DNA from: Frigoriglobus tundricola
GTDB lineage: Bacteria; Planctomycetota; Planctomycetia; Gemmatales; Gemmataceae
Direction: 5' to 3'
Length of the DNA stretch: 64,000 nt
Assembly: GCF_013128195.2 (NCBI RefSeq)
Contig: NZ_CP053452.2
Location: 7,006,001-7,070,000, forward strand
Shown one piece after another: positions 27,223 through 36,357 of this stretch; the first letter of the stretch is position 1, and each line of letters begins with the position of its first letter. The notes under the pieces are model-generated. The model saw nothing but the letters and a program-made list of their open reading frames with translations, did no database searches and was not told the origin of the DNA. Both the position numbers and the translations under genes were made by a program.

Positions 27223-29817
27223 ATGAGTCCCAGACCCCTTGCGGCGTTCGCACTCCTGCTGTTCGCATCGGCGGCATCGAGCCAGCCGACGACCCCGCCC
27301 GCGCCCGATCCGACGAAGGTGGAGTTCTTCGAGAAGAAGGTCCGGCCGATTCTGGCGGACCACTGTTACAGTTGCCACTCGGCCGACACCAAGCCGGCGG
27401 GCAATCTGCGCGTGGACGACCGCAACGGTCTGCTCACGGGCGGGAACAAGGGGCCGGCCGTGGTGCCGGGCGACCCGGGGAAGAGCCTGCTCATCACCCG
27501 TGTCGTTCAGAAGGACGAGAAGCGGCGGATGCCCCTGGAAGGCCAGCACCTCAGCGACGAGCAGGTGAGCGTGCTCCGGCAGTGGATCAAGGACGGGGCC
27601 GCGTGGCCGGCGGTCCGCGTGCCGGCGTCGCTCGGGAAGCCGAAACCCGAGTACGAGAAGCTCAAAAAGGAACACTGGGCGTGGCAGCCCCTCACCCGGC
27701 CCACAGTGCCCGCAGTCAACGGCGCGGCGTGGGCGCGGGGTGATGTGGATCGCTTCCTACTCGCCAAACTGGAAGCGAAGGGCCTCAAGCCGGTCGGGGA
27801 CGCGGACAAGGTGACGCTGCTCCGCCGCGTCACGTTCGACCTCACCGGTCTGCCGCCGACGCCCCAGGAGATCGACGCGTTCGTTGCGGACCCATCGCCG
27901 AAAGCCTTCGAGACGGTTGTTGATCGCTTACTCGCGTCGCCCGCGTTCGGCGAGCGCTGGGGCCGCCACTGGCTCGACGTCGCGCGGTACGGCGAGAGCA
28001 CCGGGCCGAGCCGCAACATCCCGTACCCGCACGCGTGGAAGTACCGCGACTACGTCATCGACGCGGTGAACTTCGACGTGCCGTTCGACCGCTTCGTCCG
28101 CGAACAGATCGCCGGGGACCTGCTCCCGGCCTACTCGGCCGCGGAGCGCGACCGGCTGCTGACCGCGACCGGGTTCCTCGCGCTGGGCGTGAAGGACGTG
28201 AACCAGCGGTTCAAGGTCCGCTTCGTCATGGACAACGTGGACGAGCAGATCGACGCCGTGACACGGTCGGTGCTCGGACTCACTGTGAGCTGTGCCCGCT
28301 GCCACGATCACAAGTTCGACCCCGTTCCGACCACCGACTACTACGCGCTCGCCGGCATCTTCACCAGCACCGACAACGCGGCCGGCGTGCGGAACAAGAT
28401 GGGCGGCGGCGGGCTGGACTATTACGACCCGGCGATGCTGGTGAAGCTGACGCGGGAAATGACCCCGGTCGATCCGGCCAAACTCGAGAAGCTGAAGGCC
28501 GAGTTGGAGGACGCCAAGAAGGCGTGGGACGCGATCCGCGGCACGCCGGAGGGTCTGAAACTCGCCGCCAACGGCTTCCCGACCCAGCGCCCGTTCCGGC
28601 TCAAGTACGAAGCGGCGCTCGCGAACTTCAACGCACTCGCCGACCCGGGCGAGCGGGGGTTGGCGGTCCACGGGGTCCGCGACGCACAGACCGTTGCGGA
28701 TACCGAAGTGCGGGTCCGTGGTGAAGCCGAAAAGCTCGGCCCGGTCGTCCCCCGCGGGTTCCTTACGGCCTTTGAGGTGCCCGGTACGGCGAAGGTGAAT
28801 CCGAAGCAGAGCGGCCGGCTGGAACTCGCCGACTGGCTCGCCAGCAAACAGAATCCGCTCACGAGCCGCGTGTTCGTGAACCGCGTGTGGCAGCACCTGT
28901 TCGGCACCGGGATCGTGAACACGGTCGACAACTTCGGCGTCACGGGCGGCGCGCCGTCGCACCCGGAGTTGCTCGACTACCTTGCCGATCGGTTCGTCTC
29001 GGACGGACAGAGCCTCAAGACCCTGGTGCGGCAACTCGTCCTGACGCGGGCTTATCAGTTGGGATCGGAATCGACCGAGGCGCACCGGACCGCGGACCCG
29101 GCGAACCGGCTCGTCTGGCGCCACAGCCCGCGCCGCCTCTCGGCCGAGGAGATCCGCGACGCCACGCTCGCGGCGGCCGGCACGCTCGACCGCAAGCGGC
29201 CCGGTCCGTCGCCCGCAACTCTCCTCAAGATGATCGAGATGCGGGACAACGGTCCCGAGGCGAAGACGATCAACGAGAAGGCCGACGCGACCACGCACCG
29301 TAGCGTTTACCTGCCGTTGCTCCGCGGGGTCACGCCACACGCACTAGAGGCGTTCGACCCGGTGGACCAGACGCTCGTGAGCGGTTCCCGCGACACGACC
29401 ACGGTCCCGAGCCAGGCGCTGTTTCTCCTCAACTCGTCGTTCGCCCGAAAGCAGGCACTGGCCTTCGCGGAGCGCGTGCTGAAGGACCCGGACACAAGTG
29501 ACCCCGACCGCGTCCGGGCGATCTACCGCCTCGCGCTCGGCCGCACGCCGACCGAGAAGGAGATCGACCGGGCGCGGGCGTTCATCGGGGAGTACGAATC
29601 GGCGTATCGGGCTCACCCGCCGAAGTCGCCGACCCAGGCCCCGAAGGTCGCCGACGCACCGAAAGCGACCGCGCCGCCGATCAACCCGGACGAAATTGAC
29701 CAATCGGGTGAAGTGGTCGTTGAGGACGTGGTGCGCCCGAAGGACGCGAAAACCGCGGCGTGGCTCGCGTTCGCGCAAGCCGTGATCGGTAGCGCGGAGT
29801 TCCGGTACGTGAAGTGA
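27223..29817 (+). CDS. Planctomycete cytochrome-like protein, PSCyt1-DUF1549-DUF1553
   Basis: An 864-residue exported protein with the planctomycete architecture. A signal peptide precedes the PSCyt1 domain with heme-binding-like CYSCH (about residue 47) and RRMPLEGQHLSDEQVSVLRQWI. DUF1549 is at about 180-385 (RVTFDLTGLPPTPQEID, RYGESTG, and a second CxxCH in SCARCHDHKFDPV). DUF1553 is at about 540-800 (RLELADWLASKQNPLTSRVFVNRVWQHLFG). These proteins nearly always precede a DUF1501 gene, as here, and are linked in the literature to degradation of complex, often sulfated, polysaccharides. Whether the CxxCH motifs hold heme is not shown. Near the C-terminus is a Pro/Lys-rich spacer (APKVADAPKATAPPINPDE). 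Confidence 0.93.
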   Translation: MSPRPLAAFALLLFASAASSQPTTPPAPDPTKVEFFEKKVRPILADHCYSCHSADTKPAGNLRVDDRNGLLTGGNKGPAVVPGDPGKSLLITRVVQKDEKRRMPLEGQHLSDEQVSVLRQWIKDGAAWPAVRVPASLGKPKPEYEKLKKEHWAWQPLTRPTVPAVNGAAWARGDVDRFLLAKLEAKGLKPVGDADKVTLLRRVTFDLTGLPPTPQEIDAFVADPSPKAFETVVDRLLASPAFGERWGRHWLDVARYGESTGPSRNIPYPHAWKYRDYVIDAVNFDVPFDRFVREQIAGDLLPAYSAAERDRLLTATGFLALGVKDVNQRFKVRFVMDNVDEQIDAVTRSVLGLTVSCARCHDHKFDPVPTTDYYALAGIFTSTDNAAGVRNKMGGGGLDYYDPAMLVKLTREMTPVDPAKLEKLKAELEDAKKAWDAIRGTPEGLKLAANGFPTQRPFRLKYEAALANFNALADPGERGLAVHGVRDAQTVADTEVRVRGEAEKLGPVVPRGFLTAFEVPGTAKVNPKQSGRLELADWLASKQNPLTSRVFVNRVWQHLFGTGIVNTVDNFGVTGGAPSHPELLDYLADRFVSDGQSLKTLVRQLVLTRAYQLGSESTEAHRTADPANRLVWRHSPRRLSAEEIRDATLAAAGTLDRKRPGPSPATLLKMIEMRDNGPEAKTINEKADATTHRSVYLPLLRGVTPHALEAFDPVDQTLVSGSRDTTTVPSQALFLLNSSFARKQALAFAERVLKDPDTSDPDRVRAIYRLALGRTPTEKEIDRARAFIGEYESAYRAHPPKSPTQAPKVADAPKATAPPINPDEIDQSGEVVVEDVVRPKDAKTAAWLAFAQAVIGSAEFRYVK

Positions 29818-29834
29818 CGCGACGACTCCACCAG

Positions 29835-29875
29835 CCGGGGGCTCGCTTCAACAAACGAAGGGTGCGAGCCCCCGG
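29835..29875. terminator. 12-bp stem-loop between the DUF1549/DUF1553 and DUF1501 genes
   Basis: CCGGGGGCTCGC (29835-29846) and GCGAGCCCCCGG (29864-29875) form a perfect 12-bp stem with a 17-base loop, followed by TTT on the plus strand. It could be a partial terminator that tunes expression of the second gene or an mRNA processing site. Confidence 0.55.
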
Positions 29876-29908
29876 TTTCAACAATCACCCCCGAACACAG
29901 GCTTTCCA

Positions 29909-31279
29909 ATGACCCAGTTGCCATTCGCTCCCTACTCGCGCCGTCAGGCCCTGAAGTCCGCCGGGGCCGGGTTCGGCTACCTCGCTCTCGCCGGCCTGCT
30001 CGGTGAGCAGGCGCGTGGCGCGGAGAAGGCCGCACCCCAGCCGCTCGCGCCCCGCGCGCCGCACTTCGCGGCGAAGGCCAAGCGCCTGATCTTCGTTCAC
30101 ATGAACGGGGCGATGTCGCAGCACGACACCTTCGAGTACAAAGCACAACTCTTTAAGGACGCGGGCAAGCCCGGTCCGGGCGGCGGCATCCTGACCGCCC
30201 CCAAGTTCAAGTTCAGCCAGCACGGTGACACCGGCTCGTGGTTCTCGGACCTCCTGCCGAATCTCGCGAAGCACGCCGACAAGCTGTGCTGGCTCCGCGG
30301 CCTGTACACCGACACCCCCGCGCACCCGCAAGCGGTGGTTCAACTCCACACCGGTAGTGCCAACGCCGCACTCACGCGCCCGAGCATGGGCGCATGGCTC
30401 CTGTACGGGCTCGGGACCGAGAACCAGGATTTACCCGGGTACGTCACCATCAACCCGCCGCCGAACTTCGGGGGCGCGGTGAACTACGGGAGCGCGTTCC
30501 TCCCGGCCCACTTCCAGGGCACGCGCATTAACGACCAGGGCTACCTGCCGAACCTGAAGGCCACCACGGCGTCCGACCTCCAGCGCAAGCAGCTCGACCT
30601 GATCCAGGAGATGAACCGCGACCTCGCCGCCGCGCCCGGCGCGCCGGACGCGGTGGACGGCGTGATCGAGTCGTTCGAGCTGGCGTTCAAGATGCAGGGC
30701 AAGGTGCCCGAGCTGCTGGACATCTCAAAAGAACCGAAAAAGGTACTGGAAGCCTACGGCGTGAAGGACGGCCCCGCGGGTGCGTTCGCCCGGCAGTGCG
30801 TGATGGCCCGTCGATTGAGCGAAGCCGGTGTGCGCTTCGTGGAGATCTGCCAGCCGGGCTGGGACCACCACTCGAACCTGCACAAGGGCCTCATCGACCG
30901 CTGCGGCTCGGTCGATCAGCCAACCTCCGCGCTGCTCGCAGATCTGGAAGCTCGGGGGCTCCTCGACGACACGCTCGTGCTGTTCGGGAGCGAGTTCGGC
31001 CGCCTGCCGACCGCCCAGGGGCCGGACGGGCGCGACCACAACATCACCGGGTACCCGATGTTCCTGACCGGTGCCGGCGTGAAGAAGGGCTTCAGCTACG
31101 GCGCGACTGACGAGTACGGCATCAAAGCCGTGGACGGGCGGATGCACTCCACCGACCTGCACGCGACGCTCCTCGCCCTGATGGGGCTCGACCACGAGAA
31201 GCTGACATACAAGTACGCCGGTCGCGATTTCCGCCTGACCGACGTGAAGGGGAGCGTGGTGAAGGAGATTTTCGCCTGA
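29909..31279 (+). CDS. DUF1501 protein with twin-arginine signal
   Basis: A 456-residue protein of the DUF1501 (alkaline-phosphatase superfamily-like) family. The N-terminus reads YSRRQALKSAGAGFGYLALA, a twin-arginine signal. Hallmarks follow: KRLIFVHMNGAMSQHDTFEYK, MARRLSEAGVRFVEICQPGWDHH, DTLVLFGSEFGRLPTAQG-like sequence, and DGRDHNITGYPMFLTGAG. Family members are exported and often sit with a DUF1549/DUF1553 partner, as here (91 bases upstream). An enzymatic role (sulfatase or phosphatase-like) is presumed from the fold but not demonstrated. Confidence 0.94.
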   Translation: MTQLPFAPYSRRQALKSAGAGFGYLALAGLLGEQARGAEKAAPQPLAPRAPHFAAKAKRLIFVHMNGAMSQHDTFEYKAQLFKDAGKPGPGGGILTAPKFKFSQHGDTGSWFSDLLPNLAKHADKLCWLRGLYTDTPAHPQAVVQLHTGSANAALTRPSMGAWLLYGLGTENQDLPGYVTINPPPNFGGAVNYGSAFLPAHFQGTRINDQGYLPNLKATTASDLQRKQLDLIQEMNRDLAAAPGAPDAVDGVIESFELAFKMQGKVPELLDISKEPKKVLEAYGVKDGPAGAFARQCVMARRLSEAGVRFVEICQPGWDHHSNLHKGLIDRCGSVDQPTSALLADLEARGLLDDTLVLFGSEFGRLPTAQGPDGRDHNITGYPMFLTGAGVKKGFSYGATDEYGIKAVDGRMHSTDLHATLLALMGLDHEKLTYKYAGRDFRLTDVKGSVVKEIFA

Positions 31280-31368
31280 TGTACGGATCGCGTTACGGAC
31301 AGGTCGGGTCAGACTCGGGCACGCGTTTTCCTGACGAAAAGGGCCGAGCGTTGGATTCGGGAAAGTAG

Positions 31369-31508
31369 GCGACTCGCTCCGCGAGTCGCGCCCGGCCGTT
31401 TGGAGTCGCGGGCTGGCATCAGCGCGCGGGGCGCGTCAGCGACAATGTAGCGGAGTCGCGTCCTCCGATTTGGATTTGGTGGTCGGTGTCACTCGCGGAG
31501 CGAGTGAC
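31369..31508. terminator. Two short perfect hairpins between convergent genes
   Basis: GCGACTCGC-TCC-GCGAGTCGC at 31369-31389 and GTCACTCGC-GGA-GCGAGTGAC at 31488-31508 are 9-bp stems with 3-base loops. They lie between the plus-strand DUF1501 gene and the minus-strand sigma gene, where bidirectional termination would be useful. No strong U-tract follows either, so this may be a repeat family. The rest of 31280-31561 shows no gene. Confidence 0.45.
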
Positions 31509-31561
31509 CGACTTTCTGGGGCTGCGGCTCAACCGGTTCCGGACTGTCCGGTAGCGCCAAG

Positions 31562-33625
31562 TCACTTCGTGCGGTTGATCCTCACGTCGCCAACGAACGG
31601 GCTCACCGGTCCGAACGAGCAGTCCGGGAACTGGACGGATACATGGACCCGGTCGCCGATCGTGCCCTTCGGCACCTCAATGGTCCCGGAGAAATGATCG
31701 TCGCAGCACCGCTCGTCCAACGTGACGCGCTTCACGATCGGTTCGTCACCCGCACGGGCCGGTTGGAACGTGAACTCCGCAATGGGGTTCCGATTCTTGG
31801 CCAGATCCCGGTAGAAGAACGAGACGAAGCTCCCGGCCCCGACGCCGGGGGTGCCCACCTGGACCCGGAACTCGCTGGCCTTCTCCGCATCCAGCGTCGT
31901 GGGAAGGATGATCGACGGTCGGATGGTGATGACCGGGCTGCTGAAATGCAGGACACGGGCGTCCTCTGGTTTGTCGGTGAACCGCAAGTCCTCCGGACCC
32001 ACCTTCTGAGTCGGATGGCCGTCGCGGGTCACGATCAGGATCGCCGCGGGTTGGGAGGGGCCGACAGTGAGGGTACTCACCAGAAGTGCGAACTTCTTCT
32101 CCTGCTTCGCGGGTCCGATGTCGGTCACAGAAAACACGTAACTCTTCGACGGTACGCTCAGGGCCGGGTCGGCCGTGATGGCACCGTCATCGGTCAGGTC
32201 GCCGTCGCCGTTGCGGTCCACGTAGAGCTTGGAGCCGTCCAGTATCACCCACACACGATGTTCCGCTTCGGGGCCGAACGCCAACAGGCAGTAGCCCGGC
32301 TTCTCGGATTCGAGCGTGGGCAACTTCGTGATGGCCCGGTCGATCTTGACGAGTTTCTCCGCGACGAGCGGGTCGGCGGGCGCTTTCGCCTGTTCCCCCG
32401 CGCGAGTGAACGAGAGGGAGTTGGTCGTGAGTGGGTTCACGAGCGTGAACCCGTTCCCGTCGGCGTTGGGGGTGTACTTCCACACGCGGGGCTTTTTGTC
32501 GTCCTCGGTGAGTGGCACAATGTCTTCACCACTCCACTTCTCCAACATTTCCTCTTTCAGTTCCCCTTGCGGGGTAAATTCGTACTTCATCCTCACGCTG
32601 ATTGTGGCTGGAACCGTAAGGGACGGTGAGGTCACAGAGATATCCCACCGGGTGTGCCTGTCGTCGAGGAACTTGACTCGAAATTCCCGGCGCGACTTGC
32701 CATCCGCGGAGACGATGGCGGCCGTCCACGTGCCTTCCAGTTTTGGCGGGGCTTTGCCCGCTTTCGGATCGGGCTCGGACAGCTTGGTGAACGCGTCTGA
32801 CCGGACCCCGCCGGCCGGCGGCTGCCGCCACGACGCGGAGACGGCGATCCAACCCACGATCAGCAGCCCGGCGGCAAGAGCGGCGAGGCTCCAGAATTTG
32901 AGTTTCGGCATAACCGATGTCACTCCGTGTGTGAGGCTCTTCATTGCGTCCGGTAACGGCTCGGACCCGAGCGCATGTTGCCGGATGGAACGGGCGGTTG
33001 CAGCGGGCAGTGGTGATGTCGTGAGGACCGTTCCGACGAACCCGATCGCGAGCGGGAACCCGCGGCGCCGGAGTTCCTTCTGGAACCGCTCCTTGCCCCG
33101 ATCCAGGCGCCCACGAAACGTTGTTGCACTCAATCCCAGCTCGGCCGCCGCTTCGTCGCGCGTGAGGCCGTGGAGGTAGCACAGAACCAGCGGCTGGCGC
33201 AGCTTCTCGGGGAGCGCCAGCAGCGCCTCGTCGATTGCCCGCATCCCGTCTTGAAGGGTGGGTTCGACGGCCGGTTCCGGTGCCGGCTCGAGCGCGGGCC
33301 GCTTCGCCCGGCGCGCGAGCGCTTTGCGACACACCCGCACTGCAACACCGTGCAGCCAGGCCGCCAGATTCTCGGGTCGGCGGATCGAGCCGGCGTGGCG
33401 GGCCAGGACGACGAACACCGCTTGCGTCGCGTCTTCGGCGTCGTGGTGGTCGCGGAGCATCCGGCGACAGACCCCGAGGACCGTTGCCCCGTGCCGACCG
33501 ACCATTGCCGCGAACGCCGACTCATCTCGCTCGGAGACGAACCGACCCAGTTGGACCGCGTCCGCCTGCGGGGTAAGCCCGGCGGCGTTCGCGGTCACCG
33601 ACTGTAGCCACGGCCGCAATGACAT
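31562..33625 (-). CDS. ECF sigma factor with membrane-anchored extracytoplasmic tail
   Basis: A 687-residue fusion. Residues 1-185 are an ECF sigma factor. Region 2 contains GVCRRMLRDHHDAEDATQAVF; region 4 has LPEKLRQPLVLCYLHGLTRDEAAAELG. A hydrophobic segment (WSLAALAAGLLIVGWIAVSA, about 245-265) follows. The remaining ~420 residues should be extracytoplasmic. They begin with LEGTWTAAIVSADGKSRR, resembling the planctomycete TIGR03067 or lipocalin-like fold, and continue with unassigned beta-rich sequence. The pattern suggests a sigma factor held at the membrane by its own sensory tail. No separate anti-sigma gene is adjacent. Confidence 0.88.
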   Translation of the reverse strand: MSLRPWLQSVTANAAGLTPQADAVQLGRFVSERDESAFAAMVGRHGATVLGVCRRMLRDHHDAEDATQAVFVVLARHAGSIRRPENLAAWLHGVAVRVCRKALARRAKRPALEPAPEPAVEPTLQDGMRAIDEALLALPEKLRQPLVLCYLHGLTRDEAAAELGLSATTFRGRLDRGKERFQKELRRRGFPLAIGFVGTVLTTSPLPAATARSIRQHALGSEPLPDAMKSLTHGVTSVMPKLKFWSLAALAAGLLIVGWIAVSASWRQPPAGGVRSDAFTKLSEPDPKAGKAPPKLEGTWTAAIVSADGKSRREFRVKFLDDRHTRWDISVTSPSLTVPATISVRMKYEFTPQGELKEEMLEKWSGEDIVPLTEDDKKPRVWKYTPNADGNGFTLVNPLTTNSLSFTRAGEQAKAPADPLVAEKLVKIDRAITKLPTLESEKPGYCLLAFGPEAEHRVWVILDGSKLYVDRNGDGDLTDDGAITADPALSVPSKSYVFSVTDIGPAKQEKKFALLVSTLTVGPSQPAAILIVTRDGHPTQKVGPEDLRFTDKPEDARVLHFSSPVITIRPSIILPTTLDAEKASEFRVQVGTPGVGAGSFVSFFYRDLAKNRNPIAEFTFQPARAGDEPIVKRVTLDERCCDDHFSGTIEVPKGTIGDRVHVSVQFPDCSFGPVSPFVGDVRINRTK

Positions 33626-33781
33626 CGGCTTTCTCCGATCGGTCTTCTGTCCCCACCCGTGTAGTGCCCGCTCCGGACGAAAAACGCACGCACCATTGCG
33701 GGTTTTCGTCCACGGGCATGGGCATGGGCATGCGCGATCGTCTGGATTCGTGCCGGTATCGGTCGGTGCCGACTCCTTCTG

Positions 33782-33846
33782 TAGCCGGCCTCTGTGAGGC
33801 CGGTGCTCTGCGCGTCGTGTCGCACCGGCCTCACAGAAGCCGGCTA
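33782..33846. repeat. 24-bp imperfect inverted repeat
   Basis: Arms TAGCCGGCCTCTGTGAGGCC... (33782-33805) and its complement ending GAAGCCGGCTA (33823-33846) match with one mismatch around a 17-base loop. Each arm also contains the smaller palindrome GGCCTCTGTGAGGCC. It sits in the spacer between the sigma gene and the cupin gene and looks like a dispersed palindromic repeat. Confidence 0.75.
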
Positions 33847-33872
33847 GAGTCAGAAATCGCGACGATCCCGGA

Positions 33873-34679
33873 TCAGATTGTTCGACGCGCTGTGCCGTGC
33901 CGCTCCCGAAGTGACTGGATCAACCACCCGAGGATGCAGCGAATGCCCGGTGACGGGAACCGGTACTCGCGAAGTCGGGCCTGGAAGAACCGCGTGAGGG
34001 TGAACGTGAACCCGTCTGCGGCCGTCCAGTGCGCCCAGTGGACCGGGATGTAGAGCACATCGCCGGGTTCCAGCACCACGTCGATCCGGGTGAGCCGCCG
34101 GGCGAGTGGGAAGCGCAGGTAATCGACTTCGGGGAAATCGACGCGGCTGCGGCGGTAATCGCGGGTGACCGGCTCGAAGTACAGGTTGCGGACGTCGTCC
34201 GGCGGGTAGAGGGTGAAGACTTTCGTCCCCATGAGCTGGAAGACCACCGCCTCCTCGTGGGCGTGAATGTGGCAGCAACTCCCGGTGTTTCGGCCGAAGA
34301 AGACGGTGTCGGAAGCTCCGGGCAGCCCGTCCAGATCGGGGGGAATCGGCACATCGCGGTACAGCACGTCCGACAGTTCCGCGAGTTCGACCGCCTCCAT
34401 GTAGTGGTGCTTCCAGCTATCGGGCGAGGCCGAAATAGCCGCGAGGTAGTCGCGAACGGTCATCGGGATCTTACCGGCCAGCGTGACGCCATCGGGATAA
34501 TGACTCACCGGAATGAGCGTCTCCCCGCACGCCGCGGACACAGACTCCGGAGTCCACGTCCGACACGCGGCCCAATCGCGGGCGAACCCGGGCACCACGA
34601 ACGGCGTGCCGGAGCGAACGTGACGGTCGAGCGTCGAGCGGTCGCACACCGCGAGTCGATCCAGCATCATGGGCAACAC
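33873..34679 (-). CDS. Cupin-8 / JmjC-like Fe(II) dioxygenase-type protein
   Basis: A 268-residue protein matching the cupin-like (Cupin_8, JmjC-related) fold: SGTPFVVPGFARDWAACRTWTP near the N-terminus. The metal-binding HIHAHEEAVVFQLMGTKVFTLYPP is near residue 145, and the distal LEPGDVLYIPVHWAHWTAADGFTFTL near 215. In relatives the first motif is HxD and the iron-binding distal His lies in PxxWxH; here HIH/HAH can supply the ligands. Substrates of such enzymes include proteins and small peptides; none can be assigned. A GTG at 34679 follows GAAGAG; ATG at 34670 is an alternative. It is divergent from the DsrE-TusA cluster. Confidence 0.8.
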   Translation of the reverse strand: MLPMMLDRLAVCDRSTLDRHVRSGTPFVVPGFARDWAACRTWTPESVSAACGETLIPVSHYPDGVTLAGKIPMTVRDYLAAISASPDSWKHHYMEAVELAELSDVLYRDVPIPPDLDGLPGASDTVFFGRNTGSCCHIHAHEEAVVFQLMGTKVFTLYPPDDVRNLYFEPVTRDYRRSRVDFPEVDYLRFPLARRLTRIDVVLEPGDVLYIPVHWAHWTAADGFTFTLTRFFQARLREYRFPSPGIRCILGWLIQSLRERHGTARRTI

Positions 34680-34913
34680 ATCTCTTCGATAACAGAAACG
34701 TGGCTCGGCCGATAATCGCAGCGCAACGCTCCGGGGTTATCGGCATCCGCAATCGGCGGGTGTGATTCTACCCAAGGTACTCCGTGCTCACCAACGGGCG
34801 GGAAGCGACACGTCGGAGGCCGGAATCGGCTCGGGCGCGGTGACGACGGCCAGATTCCCGGCGTAGGATGACATCCGCCTTCGGTCAGTTCTTCACCCTG
34901 AAGGGAGCCTCCG

Positions 34914-35549
34914 ATGCGTCACGCCTTGTTCCCATTCGGACTCGTGGTGATCGCGTGTGCGTTGGTGAGCGCTCAGGAGAAGCGCGCCGAGCCGGGGACC
35001 CACGATCCGCCCAAAAACGCGAAGGCGGCCGGTGCCCGATCTGTCGCCGCTGATGGGGCACCGCCTGGAACTCCGACCAAAGCGGTCGCGCCCATCGTTC
35101 CCGGTTACGGCGCGGTCGTGCCGCTTCCGGATGCGGTCGAGGGGCCGGTCAAGGGGAGCAAGGTGGTGTTCGACGTGACGGGTGCTGCCAAGGATGCGAC
35201 TGCTCCGCTACCGGGTCTCGTCCGCGCCGCGACTCTCCTCAACCTCGCCGGTGCGAGTGGGCTGAAAGCGTCCGATCTGGAGATCGTAATCGTACTTCAC
35301 GGGGACGCGACCAGCGCCGCACTCGACGATGCGGCCTACAAGGACGTGACCGGGGCCGGGCACCCGCACGCCGATCTGATGAAGAAACTGAAGGGGGCCG
35401 GGGTGAAGTTCCTGGTGTGCGGACAAGCGATGGCCCGGAAGGGCTACGACCCGAAGCGCGTGCGGGCGGAGGTGACGGTCGCGGCCTCCGCCGTAACCGC
35501 CGTGGTGAATCATCAGGCGCGCGGGTTCGCGTATGTCCCGGCCCACTAA
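34914..35549 (+). CDS. Exported DsrE-family protein
   Basis: A 211-residue protein with a signal peptide (MRHALFPFGLVVIACALVSA) and a DsrE/TusD-like Rossmann-type domain from about residue 70. It has KGSKVVFDVTGAAKD, ASDLEIVIVLHGDATSAAL, KGAGVKFLVCGQAMARKGYD. The Cys in FLVCGQ is at the usual sulfur-acceptor position of this family. The stretch between signal and domain is Lys/Pro/Ala-rich. DsrE proteins carry sulfur as persulfide between TusA and oxidation or thiolation enzymes; an exported form implies periplasmic action here. It is the first of five same-strand genes of sulfur-carrier type. Confidence 0.82.
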   Translation: MRHALFPFGLVVIACALVSAQEKRAEPGTHDPPKNAKAAGARSVAADGAPPGTPTKAVAPIVPGYGAVVPLPDAVEGPVKGSKVVFDVTGAAKDATAPLPGLVRAATLLNLAGASGLKASDLEIVIVLHGDATSAALDDAAYKDVTGAGHPHADLMKKLKGAGVKFLVCGQAMARKGYDPKRVRAEVTVAASAVTAVVNHQARGFAYVPAH

Positions 35550-35626
35550 TTGTGTCCGCCGTCCTCGATTGGTCGGAATTTCTTCGAAGCGGACGACCGG
35601 CGCCCGACCCTCACCGAGTTACCCGA

Positions 35627-35857
35627 ATGCCCTCCGAAACCGAAGAACCGGACTGGGACGCCGGCGCGATGGGCTGTGGTGATCTCGTACTCGGCCTTCG
35701 CGCGCGACTGCTGCCCCTGGCGCCGGGCACGATGTTCCGACTGCGGGCGACCGATCCGGCCGCGCCCGAGGACATTCCCGCGTGGTGCCGCATGACCGGG
35801 CACGCGCTCGCGTCCGCTAACCATCCGGTTTACATCATCCGTCGCAAAGGAGCGTAG
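35627..35857 (+). CDS. TusA-like sulfur-carrier protein
   Basis: A 76-residue protein of the TusA/SirA fold. TusA binds sulfur as a cysteine persulfide and hands it to DsrE-type partners. Here AGAMGCGDLVLGLRARLLPLAPGT carries the reactive-type Cys. The C-terminal half reads DIPAWCRMTGHALASANHPVYIIRR, the standard end of the fold. The canonical CPxP is replaced by CGDL, which is rare in characterised TusA. It starts at ATG 35627; upstream in-frame sequence is not TusA-like. It stops two bases before the next ATG, so translation is likely coupled. Confidence 0.8.
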   Translation: MPSETEEPDWDAGAMGCGDLVLGLRARLLPLAPGTMFRLRATDPAAPEDIPAWCRMTGHALASANHPVYIIRRKGA

Positions 35858-35859
35858 CC

Positions 35860-36222
35860 ATGCCCGGCAAGTTCTGTGTCAGCCTGACCTGTGCCACGGA
35901 CAGCCCCGACAAAGCGACCGTCGCGTTCGTCGTCGCCAACGCGGCCGTCGCGTCCGATCAGGAAACGGTCGTCTTCCTGAGTACCGAGGGCGTGCGGCTC
36001 GCGGTGCGCGGGGCGGCCGACGGCGTCGCGGAAGAGGGGTTCTCCCCGCTCAAGGATCTGATGGCCAACTTCGCCGCGGCCGGAGGGAAGATCTACGTCT
36101 GCTCGCCGTGCTTCAAGAAACGCAAGCTGGACGACACCGCACTCGTGACCGGCGCCGTGATCGTCGGCGGGGCCAAGCTGGTCGAGTTCATGAGTACCGG
36201 GTGCCCGAGCGTTTCCTATTAG
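35860..36222 (+). CDS. DsrE-family sulfur-relay protein (cytoplasmic)
   Basis: A 120-residue protein of the DsrE/peroxiredoxin-like family without signal peptide. The N-terminal strand FCVSLTCATDSPDKATVAFV, the middle TVVFLSTEGVRLAV, and IYVCSPCFKKRKLD near residue 83 fit YchN/DsrE-type proteins. The CSPC there is the probable sulfur site. It is encoded two bases after the TusA-like gene. TusA-DsrE pairs pass persulfide sulfur, so this one probably receives it from the TusA-like protein or the fused TusA domain in the next gene. Confidence 0.82.
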   Translation: MPGKFCVSLTCATDSPDKATVAFVVANAAVASDQETVVFLSTEGVRLAVRGAADGVAEEGFSPLKDLMANFAAAGGKIYVCSPCFKKRKLDDTALVTGAVIVGGAKLVEFMSTGCPSVSY

Positions 36223-36357
36223 GATGAGGCCGGCGGTCGAAAGCGCTCAGCTCCTGAAGCGTCCGATCCGGACCAGTTGCGTCGGACCGGCCGGGGGCGG
36301 GAGCCGCGTGAGCGAAATTAGAGCCAGCAAGCGGCCGAACGACCTCGGGGGCGTGTC

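Noticed and set aside
35056..35130. Possible riboswitch-like leader within the sulfur cluster
   Set aside because: The segment is inside the coding part of the first DsrE gene; no conserved aptamer pattern is seen.
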